Shown piece after piece: positions 1-6,532 of a stretch of 8,323 nucleotides of DNA. The number at the start of each line of letters is the position of its first letter. Position 1 is the stretch's first letter. The position numbers were made by a program, and so were the translations under genes. This stretch comes from CAZGYE01 sp964530165 (GTDB lineage: Bacteria; Planctomycetota; Planctomycetia; Planctomycetales; Planctomycetaceae): positions 1 through 8,323 of the forward strand of contig CAZGYE010000263.1 of the NCBI GenBank assembly GCA_964530165.1, given 5' to 3'. The notes under the pieces were generated by a model that worked only from the letters and a program-made list of their open reading frames with translations, was not told the DNA's origin and did no database searches.

Positions 1-1
1 G

Positions 2-76
2 TCGGGATGACAGGATTTGAACCTGCGACCTCTGCGTCCCGAACGCAGCGCTCTAGCCAAGCTGAGCTACATCCCG
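2..76 (-). tRNA. tRNA-Pro, anticodon CGG
   Basis: Read on the minus strand this folds as a 75-nt cloverleaf. The acceptor stem CGGGATG pairs with CATCCCG, and the discriminator A is at position 2. The D arm is GCTC/GAGC with a GG-containing loop. The anticodon stem CTGCG/CGCAG encloses loop TTCGGGA, which puts CGG at positions 34-36. The T arm is GCAGG-TTCAAAT-CCTGT. Anticodon CGG reads the proline codon CCG, and the CGGG start of the acceptor is usual for bacterial tRNA-Pro. Position 1 gives a C that could begin an encoded CCA, but the window ends there. The variable loop is short (class I). Confidence 0.97.
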
Positions 77-253
77 TGTTGCCGTTCTTCGGGCTGTGGT
101 TGACGCCGGCAGCCGGCCGGGGGCAGATGCCCTTTCCGGCAGGACCGAAGTCGTCACCCGATCAACGTTGCATTCTAGCAATCGAACAGTGTCGGTCAAT
201 GGAGCAGCAAGCTGAAGCCGGCACGCCGGCATGGGCGACTCGTTTCTGCATCT
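77..253. other. Non-coding spacer between tRNA-Pro and the VOC remnant
   Basis: Apart from the predicted tRNA promoter, no coding sequence is supported here. The stretch is rich in GCCGGC-type self-complementary motifs (near 110-122 and 216-230), which may form local structure. None is followed by a T tract, so I do not call a terminator for the upstream operon. Confidence 0.5.
172..199 (-). promoter_or_regulatory. Predicted sigma70-type promoter for tRNA-Pro
   Basis: On the minus strand a -35 box TTGACC (199-194) is followed by a 16-bp spacer and a -10 box TAGAAT (177-172). Each box matches consensus at 5 of 6 positions. Initiation would fall near 165, giving a leader of about 90 nt before the mature tRNA 5' end at 76. 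No other gene lies downstream in that direction, so the tRNA is the natural target. The assignment rests on consensus match alone. Confidence 0.5.
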
Positions 254-463
254 CTAACGTGCCGAATTGCCGTCGGCCATTGCGTGCAATCCGGTTTGAA
301 CCGGCGTGGCAGAGACTCGCGCTTCCGTCAATTCCTGCGCGGGTGGGTCAGTGCCGATCTCGATCTGGTTTCCGTCCGGGTCGCGAAAGAACAACTGCCT
401 CACCCTGACATCGGCCACGTAGTTCGTCTTGTAGGAGATGGAAGGCTCTTCGAGCCGCCGCTT
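254..463 (-). pseudogene. C-terminal remnant of a VOC/glyoxalase-fold protein
   Basis: The minus-strand frame running from just after the DUF1501 stop (468-470) to a TAG at 254 carries the segment RQLFFRDPDGNQIEIG (about 394-353). This is the typical last beta strand and turn of vicinal-oxygen-chelate proteins (glyoxalase I / bleomycin resistance / dioxygenase superfamily). The final Glu of the IEI motif (codon about 361-359) is the position often used as a metal ligand. The preceding RLEEPSISYKTN stretch also fits the family's 'gi.y' strand. Only about 45 family-like residues remain, followed by an unrelated-looking tail of about 25. The same frame further upstream lies inside the DUF1501 gene and is a shadow of it, so the N-terminal three quarters of the domain and the start codon are missing. 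I infer a truncated gene fragment. Translation by reinitiation after DUF1501 cannot be excluded, but such a product would not fold as a VOC domain. Confidence 0.62.
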
Positions 464-467
464 GGCT

Positions 468-1934
468 CTACGCCAGTATCCCTTGGAGCACATTGCCGCT
501 GACGTCGGTGAGCCGAAAGTCGCGGCCCTGGAATCGGTAAGTAAGCCGTTCGTGGTCGATTCCCAGGCAGTGCAGCACGGTGGCATTGATGTCGTGAATG
601 TGCGCCGGTTTCTCGACGATATTGTAGCTGAAATCGTCGGTCTCTCCATACGTGATGCCGCCTTGGACGCCGCCGCCAGCCATCCACATCGTGAAGCAGC
701 GGGGATGGTGATCGCGGCCGTAATTGGTCTTCGTCAGCGTACCCTGGCTGTACACGGTCCGGCCGAACTCGCCGCCCCAGAGGATGAGTGTGTCGTCCAG
801 CATGCCGCGCTGCTTCAGATCGGTGATCAGCGCGGCGGCGGGCTGGTCGATATCGCTGCACATCAGGCGGATATCGGCCGGCAAGTTGCCGTGATGGTCC
901 CAACCCCGGATGAACACCTGGATGAACCGCACGTCGCGTTCGGCCAGACGCCGGGCCAGCAGGCAGTTGGCGGCGAATGTGCCCGGCTTGTGCACGTCGG
1001 GGCCGTACATGTCGAGGACGCGTTTCGGCTCATTCGACGTGTCGGTCAGTTCGGGCACCGAGGACTGCATACGGTAGGCCATTTCGTACTGGGCGATGCG
1101 GGCGTTGATCTCCGGATCGCCGAGCGCCTCGTACTGCTTCGTGTTGAGTTTGACGAGCCGGTCGAGCATGTGGCGGCGGATGCGGTCGCTGACGCCGGGC
1201 GGGTTGGACAGATACAACACGGGATCGCCCTGAGACCGCAGCGCGACGCCCTGATGCTTCGACGGCAGCCAGCCGGCGCCCCACAGGCGCGAGTAGAGGG
1301 CCTGGGCGTCTCGCTTGGCGCTCCAGGTGGAATTCAAGACGACGAACTCGGGCAGGTCCGTGTTGGCGCTGCCCAGACCGTACGAGAGCCACGCGCCCAT
1401 GCTCGGCCGGCCGGGTATCTGGCTGCCGGTCTGGATGTACGTGATGGCCGGGTCGTGGTTGATCGCCTCGGTGTTGACCGTCTTGATGATCGCCAGCTCG
1501 TCGGCCACCTTGCCCAGATGAGGCAGTAGCTCGCTCATCCACGCCCCGCACTTACCGTGTTGTTGAAACTTGAAAATCGACGGTGCAATGGGAAACCGTT
1601 TCTGCCCGGAGGTCATCGTGGTGAACCGCTGACCCATGCGGACCGAGTCGGGCAGGTCCTTGTCGAACATCTTGTGCATGTCGGGCTTGTAGTCGAACAT
1701 GTCGATTTGCGACGGGGCGCCCGACATGAACAGATAGATGATGCGCTTGGCGGTGGGTGTCACGTGCAGCTTGTCGAGGATGCCCTTTCGGGTCTTGAAC
1801 CGCTTCTTCCCCTCAGCGGCAACCGCGTCCGAATTCAGCAACGATGCCAGGGCCGCGGTCCCGATGCCCGTGGCGGCCCGGCCGAAGAAGTGGCGGCGGG
1901 TCAGCAGCAGTTTGTATTCGCGTCGAGGGTCCAT
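468..1934 (-). CDS. DUF1501 family protein, Tat-exported
   Basis: The 488-residue product belongs to the DUF1501 family, which has an alkaline phosphatase/sulfatase-like fold and is abundant in Planctomycetes. Its substrate is not established. A twin-arginine signal TRRHFFG (residues 12-18) precedes a hydrophobic stretch (20-33), so export through Tat is expected. Family landmarks follow in order: IIYLFMSGAPSQIDMFDYKP (65-84), INHDPAI (159-165), GRPSMGAW (175-182), the GWDHHG cluster (344-349), WGGEFGRT (386-393), GRDHHPRCF (406-414) and HIHDINATVLHCLGID (445-460). The Asp/His clusters are likely metal ligands. The ending RFQGRDFRLTDVSGNVLQGILA-like tail (468-488) is the usual family end, so the protein is full length. 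The start at 1934 is supported by AAAGGG about 8 nt upstream, inside the end of the preceding gene, whose stop lies only 4 nt away. The two genes are therefore almost certainly one operon, and this is the downstream partner of the DUF1553 protein. Confidence 0.95.
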   Translation of the reverse strand: MDPRREYKLLLTRRHFFGRAATGIGTAALASLLNSDAVAAEGKKRFKTRKGILDKLHVTPTAKRIIYLFMSGAPSQIDMFDYKPDMHKMFDKDLPDSVRMGQRFTTMTSGQKRFPIAPSIFKFQQHGKCGAWMSELLPHLGKVADELAIIKTVNTEAINHDPAITYIQTGSQIPGRPSMGAWLSYGLGSANTDLPEFVVLNSTWSAKRDAQALYSRLWGAGWLPSKHQGVALRSQGDPVLYLSNPPGVSDRIRRHMLDRLVKLNTKQYEALGDPEINARIAQYEMAYRMQSSVPELTDTSNEPKRVLDMYGPDVHKPGTFAANCLLARRLAERDVRFIQVFIRGWDHHGNLPADIRLMCSDIDQPAAALITDLKQRGMLDDTLILWGGEFGRTVYSQGTLTKTNYGRDHHPRCFTMWMAGGGVQGGITYGETDDFSYNIVEKPAHIHDINATVLHCLGIDHERLTYRFQGRDFRLTDVSGNVLQGILA

Positions 1935-1938
1935 TTCA

Positions 1939-4900
1939 TCACCCTTTCGTTACGGTCTCGTCCAGGTTCAAGATGAGGTTGGCGAGGATCGTCCAAGCGG
2001 CCAACTCGCTGATCTTCAACGACTCATTGCGTTTCGATTCACCGAGGCTAACAAGTTTTAGCGCCTCGTCCGGGTCGCGCTGGAACTCGGTCAGATTCTC
2101 GTTGTAGAGATCGAGCAATTCGCGAGTCTCGTCGGCGGCGGGCCGGCGGGCCGTCGCCAGACGGAAGGCAAACGCGATGCGGTCTTCCGGTTTGGTTCCG
2201 CCTTCGGTCATCATGCGCTGGGCCAGATGACGGGCCGCTTCCACGAACTGGACGTCGTTCATCAGCGTCAGCGCCTGCAGCGGCGTATTGGTGCGTTCCC
2301 GGCGAACGGTGCACGTTTCCCGCGAAGGAGCATCGAACGTGAGCATCGACGGCGGCGGCGACGTCCGCTTCCAGAACGTATACATGCTGCGACGATACAG
2401 AGCGTCTCCATGGTCCTGCTTGAAGTTGGCGGTGTTGCTGGACGTGTATCCGACCGCTTTCCACAACCCCGCGGGCTGATACGGCTTGACGCTCTTTCCA
2501 CCGATTTTCTCCACCAGCAGGCCGCTGACCGACAGCGCATTATCGCGCACCATCTCGGCATCCATGCGGAATCGAGGACCGCGGGCCAGCAGTCGGTTTT
2601 CCTTGTCTCTCTTGAGCAGCTCCTGCGTGACGCGGGAAGACTGCCGGTACGTGGCGGACGTGACGATCAGCCGTTGTATGTGCTTGACGTCCCAACCGCG
2701 TTCGATGAACTCCACGGACAGCCAATCCAAGAGCTGTGGATGCGAGGGCCACTCGCCCTGCGATCCGAAGTCTTCAGCCGTCTTCACGATGCCGATGCCG
2801 AAATACTGCTGCCAAAAGCGATTGACGGTCACTCGCGACGTCAGCGGGTGAGAGGGATGAGTCAGCCATTGAGCCAGTCCCAGCCGATTCTTCGGCGCAT
2901 TTTTCGGCATGGGCGGCAGCGCTGCGGGAACGCCGCGAGTCACCTTGTCGCCCGGCTTGTCGTACGCGCCGCGGACCAGCACGAACGTCTCGCGCGGTTT
3001 GTCCATGTCCTGCATGACCAACGTGGCGGGGATCGACTTGTCCAGCGATTCCAGATTCTTGTTGACGTCGGCCAACTGCTGGTGGAGCGGATCGAACAGG
3101 ATTCGCGTCTTCGCATAGACGTGTTCCAGGAAGTGATCGCGAAGCTGTTTTCGCTGAGCTTCGGTCCGTTTGGCGGGATCGACCTTGAGCGCGTCGAGGA
3201 CCGGCTTCGGCAGAGAAGGCTTCTTCAGCGTTCGCTGCAACCGTTCCCAGGCCACTTGCGACTCGAACTGCCGGCCGTCCTGAGGGGTGCGGGTGACGAT
3301 GCCGGCCTTGTCCCAATAAACGGTGCCGTCGAATTGCGTGAAGGCCCAGCCGTTGATCACCGCGTTGGTTTTCAGACCCACCTTGACCGCTTCGACTTCC
3401 AGCCGCACCCACTTGCCGGTTTCCGGCAACGGGCCGGCTTGTCGCCGGCTGGCGGTTCCCTTCTTCCCCCAATCGATCAAGTCCTCGCCCCAAAAGGCGC
3501 GGTGCTCCCAATTGCCGTCGTTGAACTGCAGCATGATCTCCCGCGGCGGATTCTGCGGATCGAGATAAACGGTGGCGAACAGCTTGTCGCCCTCGCCGAC
3601 CCGCAGTCCGGGATTGGCGTCGGTGAAGAAGTGCTGGCTGCGGCCGGCCGCCTGTCGTGTTGTGGCTTTTCGACCACTGTAGACCGGATGCTCGGGGCCG
3701 GACACGAACGTCCAAGGCGTTGTGCCGTCACCGGCGGGCTTCGCGCCGGCAGGCAGCGAGTCTTCGATCCAGACGAACTCCTCCGGCTGCGGCTCGGTTT
3801 GCTTCGCGTCGGGCTGCGGATCGTCGTACTTGACGTTGGCCAGCTCCTGCTTGATCCGCCCTTGGATTTCGGCAATCCGCCGCCGGTATGTTTCTTGCTG
3901 CTGCGTCTGTTTTTTCGTCGCAACCTTGACGACCGGCGGCGGCAGCAGGGCGTTGCCGTCCATTGCCCGGTCCGTCAGACTGCTGAAGAACGCAAACATC
4001 TGGTAGAACTCTTTCTGGGAGATGGGGTCGTACTTGTGCTCGTGGCAGACCGCGCACCCCATTGTGAGCCCCAACCACACCGCGGCAGTCGTCTTCACGC
4101 GATCGACCGCGTAGCGGACCCGAAACTCCTCGGCAATCGCACCACCCTCGCTGGTCGTCACGTTGCAGCGGTTGAAGCCGGTGGCGATCCGCTGCTCAAG
4201 CGTCGGATCGGGCAGCAGGTCGCCCCCCAACTGCTCAATCGTGAATTGGTCGAACGGCATGTTCTTGTTGAACGCGGCGATGACCCAGTCGCGGTACGGC
4301 CAGATTGACCGCTCGTTGTCCAGATGCATCCCGTGCGTATCGCCGTAGCGCGCCAAGTCGAGCCAATAACGAGCCATGTGCTCGCCGTACCGCGGCGACT
4401 TGAGCAGCCGGTCGACCAATTTCCCATACGCGTCGGGCGATTTGTCAGCCAGGAATTCGTCGATCTCGCCCAGCGTCGGCGGAAGGCCCGTCAGGTCGAA
4501 CGTCACGCGGCGAATCAACGTCGTTTTCTCCGCTTCGGGCGACGGTTGCAGACCTTCTTGCTCCAGTCGCGCCAGGATGAAGTGATCGATCTCGTTTTTC
4601 GGCCACGCTGCGTTCTTTAGCTTGGGCAGCGGCGGACGCTTCGGCGTGATGAACGACCAATGATCCTGCCACTCGGCCCCCTCTTCAATCCACCGCTTGA
4701 CAAGCTCGATCTGCTGCTTTGTCAGCTTCTTGCCGGAATCCTCCGGCGGCATGCGCAGGTCGGTGTCGTCATCGGTCAGCCGTTGGTAGAGCTGACTCTT
4801 GGAAAGGTCGCCCGGTACGACGGCGAACCCGTCCCCCGAATCGAGTTCCTTGAACGCGCCTTCCCGGATGTCGAATCGGAGCTCGGCCTCGCGATTCGTC

Positions 4901-5061
4901 TCGGAAGGCCCATGGCACGTGAAACAAGTGTTGGAGAGAATCGGACGAATGTCGCGGTTGAACACGATCCGCCCGCTCTCGGCGCGGAGGGGTGCCGCTG
5001 CCGAGCACACCAGCAACCAACAACAGACGCCCCCCAGCCATCCAGAGTGACAACGCGTCAT
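1939..5061 (-). CDS. PSCyt1-DUF1549-DUF1553 protein with a LamG-like insert
   Basis: This 1040-residue secreted protein has the planctomycete PSCyt1/PSCyt2/PSD1 architecture. An N-terminal Sec signal (hydrophobic 8-23, likely cleavage after LRA at 27) is followed by a planctomycete cytochrome-c-like domain (about 30-130). That domain has haem motif CFTCH (46-50) and an RMPPE segment whose Met104 could be the distal ligand. DUF1549 (about 152-362) follows, with a second CxxCH, CAVCH (336-340), in the typical context CHEHKYDPISQKEFYQMFAFF (339-359 region). A charged, Gln-rich, helical segment (385-410) leads to a beta-rich region (about 429-597; NGWAFTQFDGTVYWDKAGI) resembling a concanavalin/LamG-type carbohydrate-binding fold. 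DUF1553 (about 722-1035) ends the protein, with VNRFWQQYFG (747-756) and RRERTNTPLQALTLMND (920-936). The start at 5061 has GAAAGG 8 nt upstream. DUF1501 follows 4 nt downstream. I infer a periplasmic or surface redox-linked system, possibly for polysaccharide use; the reaction is unknown. The protein appears full length. Confidence 0.95.
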   Translation of the reverse strand: MTRCHSGWLGGVCCWLLVCSAAAPLRAESGRIVFNRDIRPILSNTCFTCHGPSETNREAELRFDIREGAFKELDSGDGFAVVPGDLSKSQLYQRLTDDDTDLRMPPEDSGKKLTKQQIELVKRWIEEGAEWQDHWSFITPKRPPLPKLKNAAWPKNEIDHFILARLEQEGLQPSPEAEKTTLIRRVTFDLTGLPPTLGEIDEFLADKSPDAYGKLVDRLLKSPRYGEHMARYWLDLARYGDTHGMHLDNERSIWPYRDWVIAAFNKNMPFDQFTIEQLGGDLLPDPTLEQRIATGFNRCNVTTSEGGAIAEEFRVRYAVDRVKTTAAVWLGLTMGCAVCHEHKYDPISQKEFYQMFAFFSSLTDRAMDGNALLPPPVVKVATKKQTQQQETYRRRIAEIQGRIKQELANVKYDDPQPDAKQTEPQPEEFVWIEDSLPAGAKPAGDGTTPWTFVSGPEHPVYSGRKATTRQAAGRSQHFFTDANPGLRVGEGDKLFATVYLDPQNPPREIMLQFNDGNWEHRAFWGEDLIDWGKKGTASRRQAGPLPETGKWVRLEVEAVKVGLKTNAVINGWAFTQFDGTVYWDKAGIVTRTPQDGRQFESQVAWERLQRTLKKPSLPKPVLDALKVDPAKRTEAQRKQLRDHFLEHVYAKTRILFDPLHQQLADVNKNLESLDKSIPATLVMQDMDKPRETFVLVRGAYDKPGDKVTRGVPAALPPMPKNAPKNRLGLAQWLTHPSHPLTSRVTVNRFWQQYFGIGIVKTAEDFGSQGEWPSHPQLLDWLSVEFIERGWDVKHIQRLIVTSATYRQSSRVTQELLKRDKENRLLARGPRFRMDAEMVRDNALSVSGLLVEKIGGKSVKPYQPAGLWKAVGYTSSNTANFKQDHGDALYRRSMYTFWKRTSPPPSMLTFDAPSRETCTVRRERTNTPLQALTLMNDVQFVEAARHLAQRMMTEGGTKPEDRIAFAFRLATARRPAADETRELLDLYNENLTEFQRDPDEALKLVSLGESKRNESLKISELAAWTILANLILNLDETVTKG

Positions 5062-5093
5062 CGGATCTGCCTTTCGTCAGAGTGGTTCTTCAT
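5058..5093 (-). CDS. 11-residue upstream mini-ORF overlapping the DUF1553 gene start
   Basis: The mini-ORF encodes MKNHSDERQIR. Its ATG (5093-5091) is preceded by GAGGTGA with 9 nt spacing, a better Shine-Dalgarno than the large gene has. Its TGA overlaps the large gene's ATG as ATGA, the usual arrangement for translational coupling. The large gene's own weaker GAAAGG lies inside the mini-ORF. It may be a coupling or leader peptide that raises translation of the operon. Equally it may be chance, since the sequence is short and matches no family I know. Confidence 0.3.
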   Translation of the reverse strand: MKNHSDERQIR

Positions 5094-5208
5094 TTAGTTT
5101 AGTCACCTCGGAGAGAACAGACAAATGAACAAATACGCATTTCTTAGGTGCAAGTGTCGACGCGGCCACCGAAGGCTTCGAGTTCCTTGGGATACCGGTT
5201 CGTCAAGC

Positions 5209-5259
5209 ATCGCCGACGTCAACCGCACGTTGCGCGGCTGGTTCGAATACTTCCAGCAT
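5209..5259 (+). pseudogene. Fragment of group II intron maturase (GIIM motif)
   Basis: The codons read IADVNRTLRGWFEYFQH, the conserved core of the maturase-specific domain (pattern iN..lrGW.nYf). The frame has an ATG at 5125 and stays open far beyond, but residues before about 5200 are a frameshifted reading of the RT segment, and residues after 5263 are a translation of the ribozyme domain V. No functional protein is expected. Reading in the host gene direction gives nothing better. Confidence 0.75.
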
Positions 5260-5273
5260 AGTCATCAACCGGA

Positions 5274-5306
5274 GAGCCGTATGCGGGAGACCCGCACGCA
5301 CGGTTC
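5274..5306 (+). ncRNA. Group II intron domain V
   Basis: The 33-nt hairpin has outer helix GAGCCG/CGGTTC, the conserved two-nucleotide bulge region, and upper helix TGCGGG/CCCGCA capped by AGA. This is the standard bacterial domain V, the catalytic centre of group II introns. It lacks obvious damage, in contrast to the shattered reading frame just upstream, so either the loss is recent or the fold is retained by chance. Confidence 0.85.
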
Positions 5307-5311
5307 GGAGT

Positions 5312-5359
5312 GGAGGGAGACCGGAATTCCAAATCGAACCGGCCTTCCGGCCCCCTATC
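5312..5359 (+). ncRNA. Group II intron domain VI-like hairpin with bulged A
   Basis: Six nt past domain V, 5312-5317 (GGAGGG) can pair with 5353-5359 (CCCTATC), leaving A5357 bulged. That is the expected branch-point adenosine position, with G5313-T5358 as a wobble pair. The helix resumes as CCGG (5321-5324) with CCGG (5347-5350), and the loop may contain a further CCGG hairpin. The fold was done by eye and the exact pairing is tentative. Confidence 0.5.
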
Positions 5360-5360
5360 A

Positions 5361-5377
5361 CCCAGCCGCTCGCTGGG
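5361..5377 (-). terminator. Stem-loop after the oxidoreductase gene
   Basis: A perfect 6-bp inverted repeat CCCAGC/GCTGGG with a 5-nt loop begins 16 nt past the oxidoreductase stop codon. It could terminate that transcript, but no T tract follows on the minus strand (TGATAGGGGG), so it is at best a weak intrinsic terminator or a 3'-end stabiliser. It also abuts the intron's 3' end exactly, and may be part of the original insertion target. Confidence 0.35.
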
Positions 5378-5392
5378 AAGCCTATCCCACAC

Positions 5393-6499
5393 TCAATCAA
5401 GTTCTGCGTCGATCTCGATCCACGCTTTTCTGTCGAACGATTCGAGGACGGCGTCGGCGACAGCTTGGGCTCGGGCGCCGTCGTCGAAGCCGGGCACGGC
5501 ATCTCGGCTTTCGAGGATGGCTGAGACAAACTCGTAGACCAGATCGTAGCGAAAGACCGTGCTGGGGACGCCTTCAGCGGGATCTCGCTGGCTACCTTTG
5601 ACGACCAGGAATTCTTTGGGAACCGGCTGCGATTGGAGCGATTGGCCGTGCTGACCGACGAGAATGGTGTTCGGTTCGGTGAGCCGGTAGACCGCCGAGC
5701 CTTCGCTGCCGTTGACCTCGGCCCATTCGTGTCCGAACCCGTCGTTGTGGTAGCCTTTCATCAGCGTGCTGCCTTCCCACACGCCGACGGCCCTGCTCTC
5801 GAATCGGGCGATCAAGGCCGACCAGTCGTCGACCTCGGATGGCTCGCAGGTTTGGCCGTCCTCGGTCCTATCGCGGGGGGCGAATTGGGCCACGGCTCCG
5901 CACACGGCGGCGATCGGCCCCATCAGGTCCTGGGCAAAATCGATGCGGTGAATCGTCATGTCGAACAGGTCGCCGGCGCCAGCCGAGTTCTTGTATTGCC
6001 GCCAGCCCCAGCTCGTCTCCGGCAAATCGAGAAACCGCTGGCTGCGGAAATGCCGCGGCTCACCGAGCGCTCCGCTGGAGACCAACTGCTTCAAGTACCG
6101 CATCGATGGGGCGAACCGGTACGTGAAGGCCGTCATGTGCCGGACGCCGCCTTCGCGGGCCGCGCGATACATGGCTGCCGCTTCGCCGAAGCTGAGGCCC
6201 AGCGGCTTCTCACACATCACGTGCTTGCCGGCTTCGATGCACGAGACCGAGATCGGCAAATGAGTGTGGTTCGGCGTGGCGACAATCACCGCGTCGACGT
6301 CCGCGTCGGCGGCGACATCCTCGAAATCGGTGTACTGCTTCGTCGGTCCCCAATCCTCTTGGCGCTGCCGGAGCAATTGCTCGTTCGGATCGCAGACGGC
6401 GACCAACTCGGCGCGGGGATCGATTCGAATTCCCGGCACGTGATGATAATCGGAGACGGCGCCGGCCCCGATGACGGCAATGCGGACTTTCTCGGGCAT
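5393..6499 (-). CDS. Gfo/Idh/MocA family NAD(P)-dependent oxidoreductase
   Basis: The 368-residue product is a cytoplasmic oxidoreductase of the Gfo/Idh/MocA family, which typically oxidises or epimerises sugars, inositols or their derivatives. The N-terminal Rossmann fold shows VRIAVIGAGAVSDYHH (5-20) with GAGAV as dinucleotide loop, VAVCDPNE (33-40) after the second strand, and ATPNHTH (74-80). The family's CEKPLGLS (96-103) carries the catalytic Lys98. AFTYRFAP (124-131) and the GDLFDMTIHRIDF stretch (176-188) supply the C-terminal-domain Asp180 and His184 expected in the active site. Length is normal. The start at 6499 is supported by GGGGGA 5 nt upstream. There is no Tat signal, unlike many planctomycete members. 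The substrate cannot be told from sequence. It lies 106 bp downstream of the nucleotidyltransferase gene with a REP-like palindrome between them, so cotranscription is uncertain. Confidence 0.95.
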   Translation of the reverse strand: MPEKVRIAVIGAGAVSDYHHVPGIRIDPRAELVAVCDPNEQLLRQRQEDWGPTKQYTDFEDVAADADVDAVIVATPNHTHLPISVSCIEAGKHVMCEKPLGLSFGEAAAMYRAAREGGVRHMTAFTYRFAPSMRYLKQLVSSGALGEPRHFRSQRFLDLPETSWGWRQYKNSAGAGDLFDMTIHRIDFAQDLMGPIAAVCGAVAQFAPRDRTEDGQTCEPSEVDDWSALIARFESRAVGVWEGSTLMKGYHNDGFGHEWAEVNGSEGSAVYRLTEPNTILVGQHGQSLQSQPVPKEFLVVKGSQRDPAEGVPSTVFRYDLVYEFVSAILESRDAVPGFDDGARAQAVADAVLESFDRKAWIEIDAELD

Positions 6500-6532
6500 A
6501 GACGTCCCCCGTAACGAAGTTCTGGTTTCACT

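Larger units (their letters stand above)
5129..5361 (+). mobile_element. Degenerate group II intron, 3' remnant
   Basis: A plus-strand relic lies antisense to the genes on both sides. One frame (5129 onward) reads ASVDAATEGFEFLG (about 5150-5191), the segment of intron-encoded reverse transcriptases that ends the RT domain. About 17 bp later, in a different frame, IADVNRTLRGWFEYFQH (5209-5259) matches the maturase (GIIM/X) motif. Intact proteins usually have several tens of residues between these motifs, so there is an internal deletion plus a frameshift. The maturase C-terminus is also lost, because only 14 nt separate it from domain V. Intron domains V and VI follow. The 5' ribozyme domains and the rest of the ORF are absent. 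The 3' edge is not certain: AC at 5360-5361 fits the usual AY ending, but the branch-point spacing is short. The left edge is also a guess. The element cannot be mobile on its own. Confidence 0.8.

Noticed and set aside
1..76. tRNA-Pro as an integration (att) site for an island
   Set aside because: Integration normally uses the tRNA 3' end, which faces out of the window at position 1. No integrase gene or duplicated tRNA 3' fragment is visible here.
291..304. The short palindrome CCGGTTTGAACCGG as an operator or terminator
   Set aside because: The arms are only 6 bp, it lies inside the VOC remnant frame, and it has no T tract. A chance occurrence is likely.
7..408. A 133-codon plus-strand frame starting inside the tRNA
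   Set aside because: Its first 23 codons are antisense to tRNA-Pro and the rest covers the promoter and VOC remnant, with no domain seen.
438..1529. A 363-codon plus-strand open frame across the DUF1501 gene
   Set aside because: It is the complement of DUF1501 codons with no recognisable domain and no upstream signals.
2227..4308. A 693-codon open frame on the plus strand
   Set aside because: It is antisense to the well-supported DUF1553 gene, its translation is Arg/Leu/His/Gln-rich with no family motif, and long antisense frames are expected in GC-rich coding DNA.
5125..5601. A 158-codon plus-strand frame as a real protein gene
   Set aside because: It joins a frameshifted RT scrap, a maturase motif, translated domain V/VI RNA and antisense of the oxidoreductase gene. 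It is not a functional coding unit.
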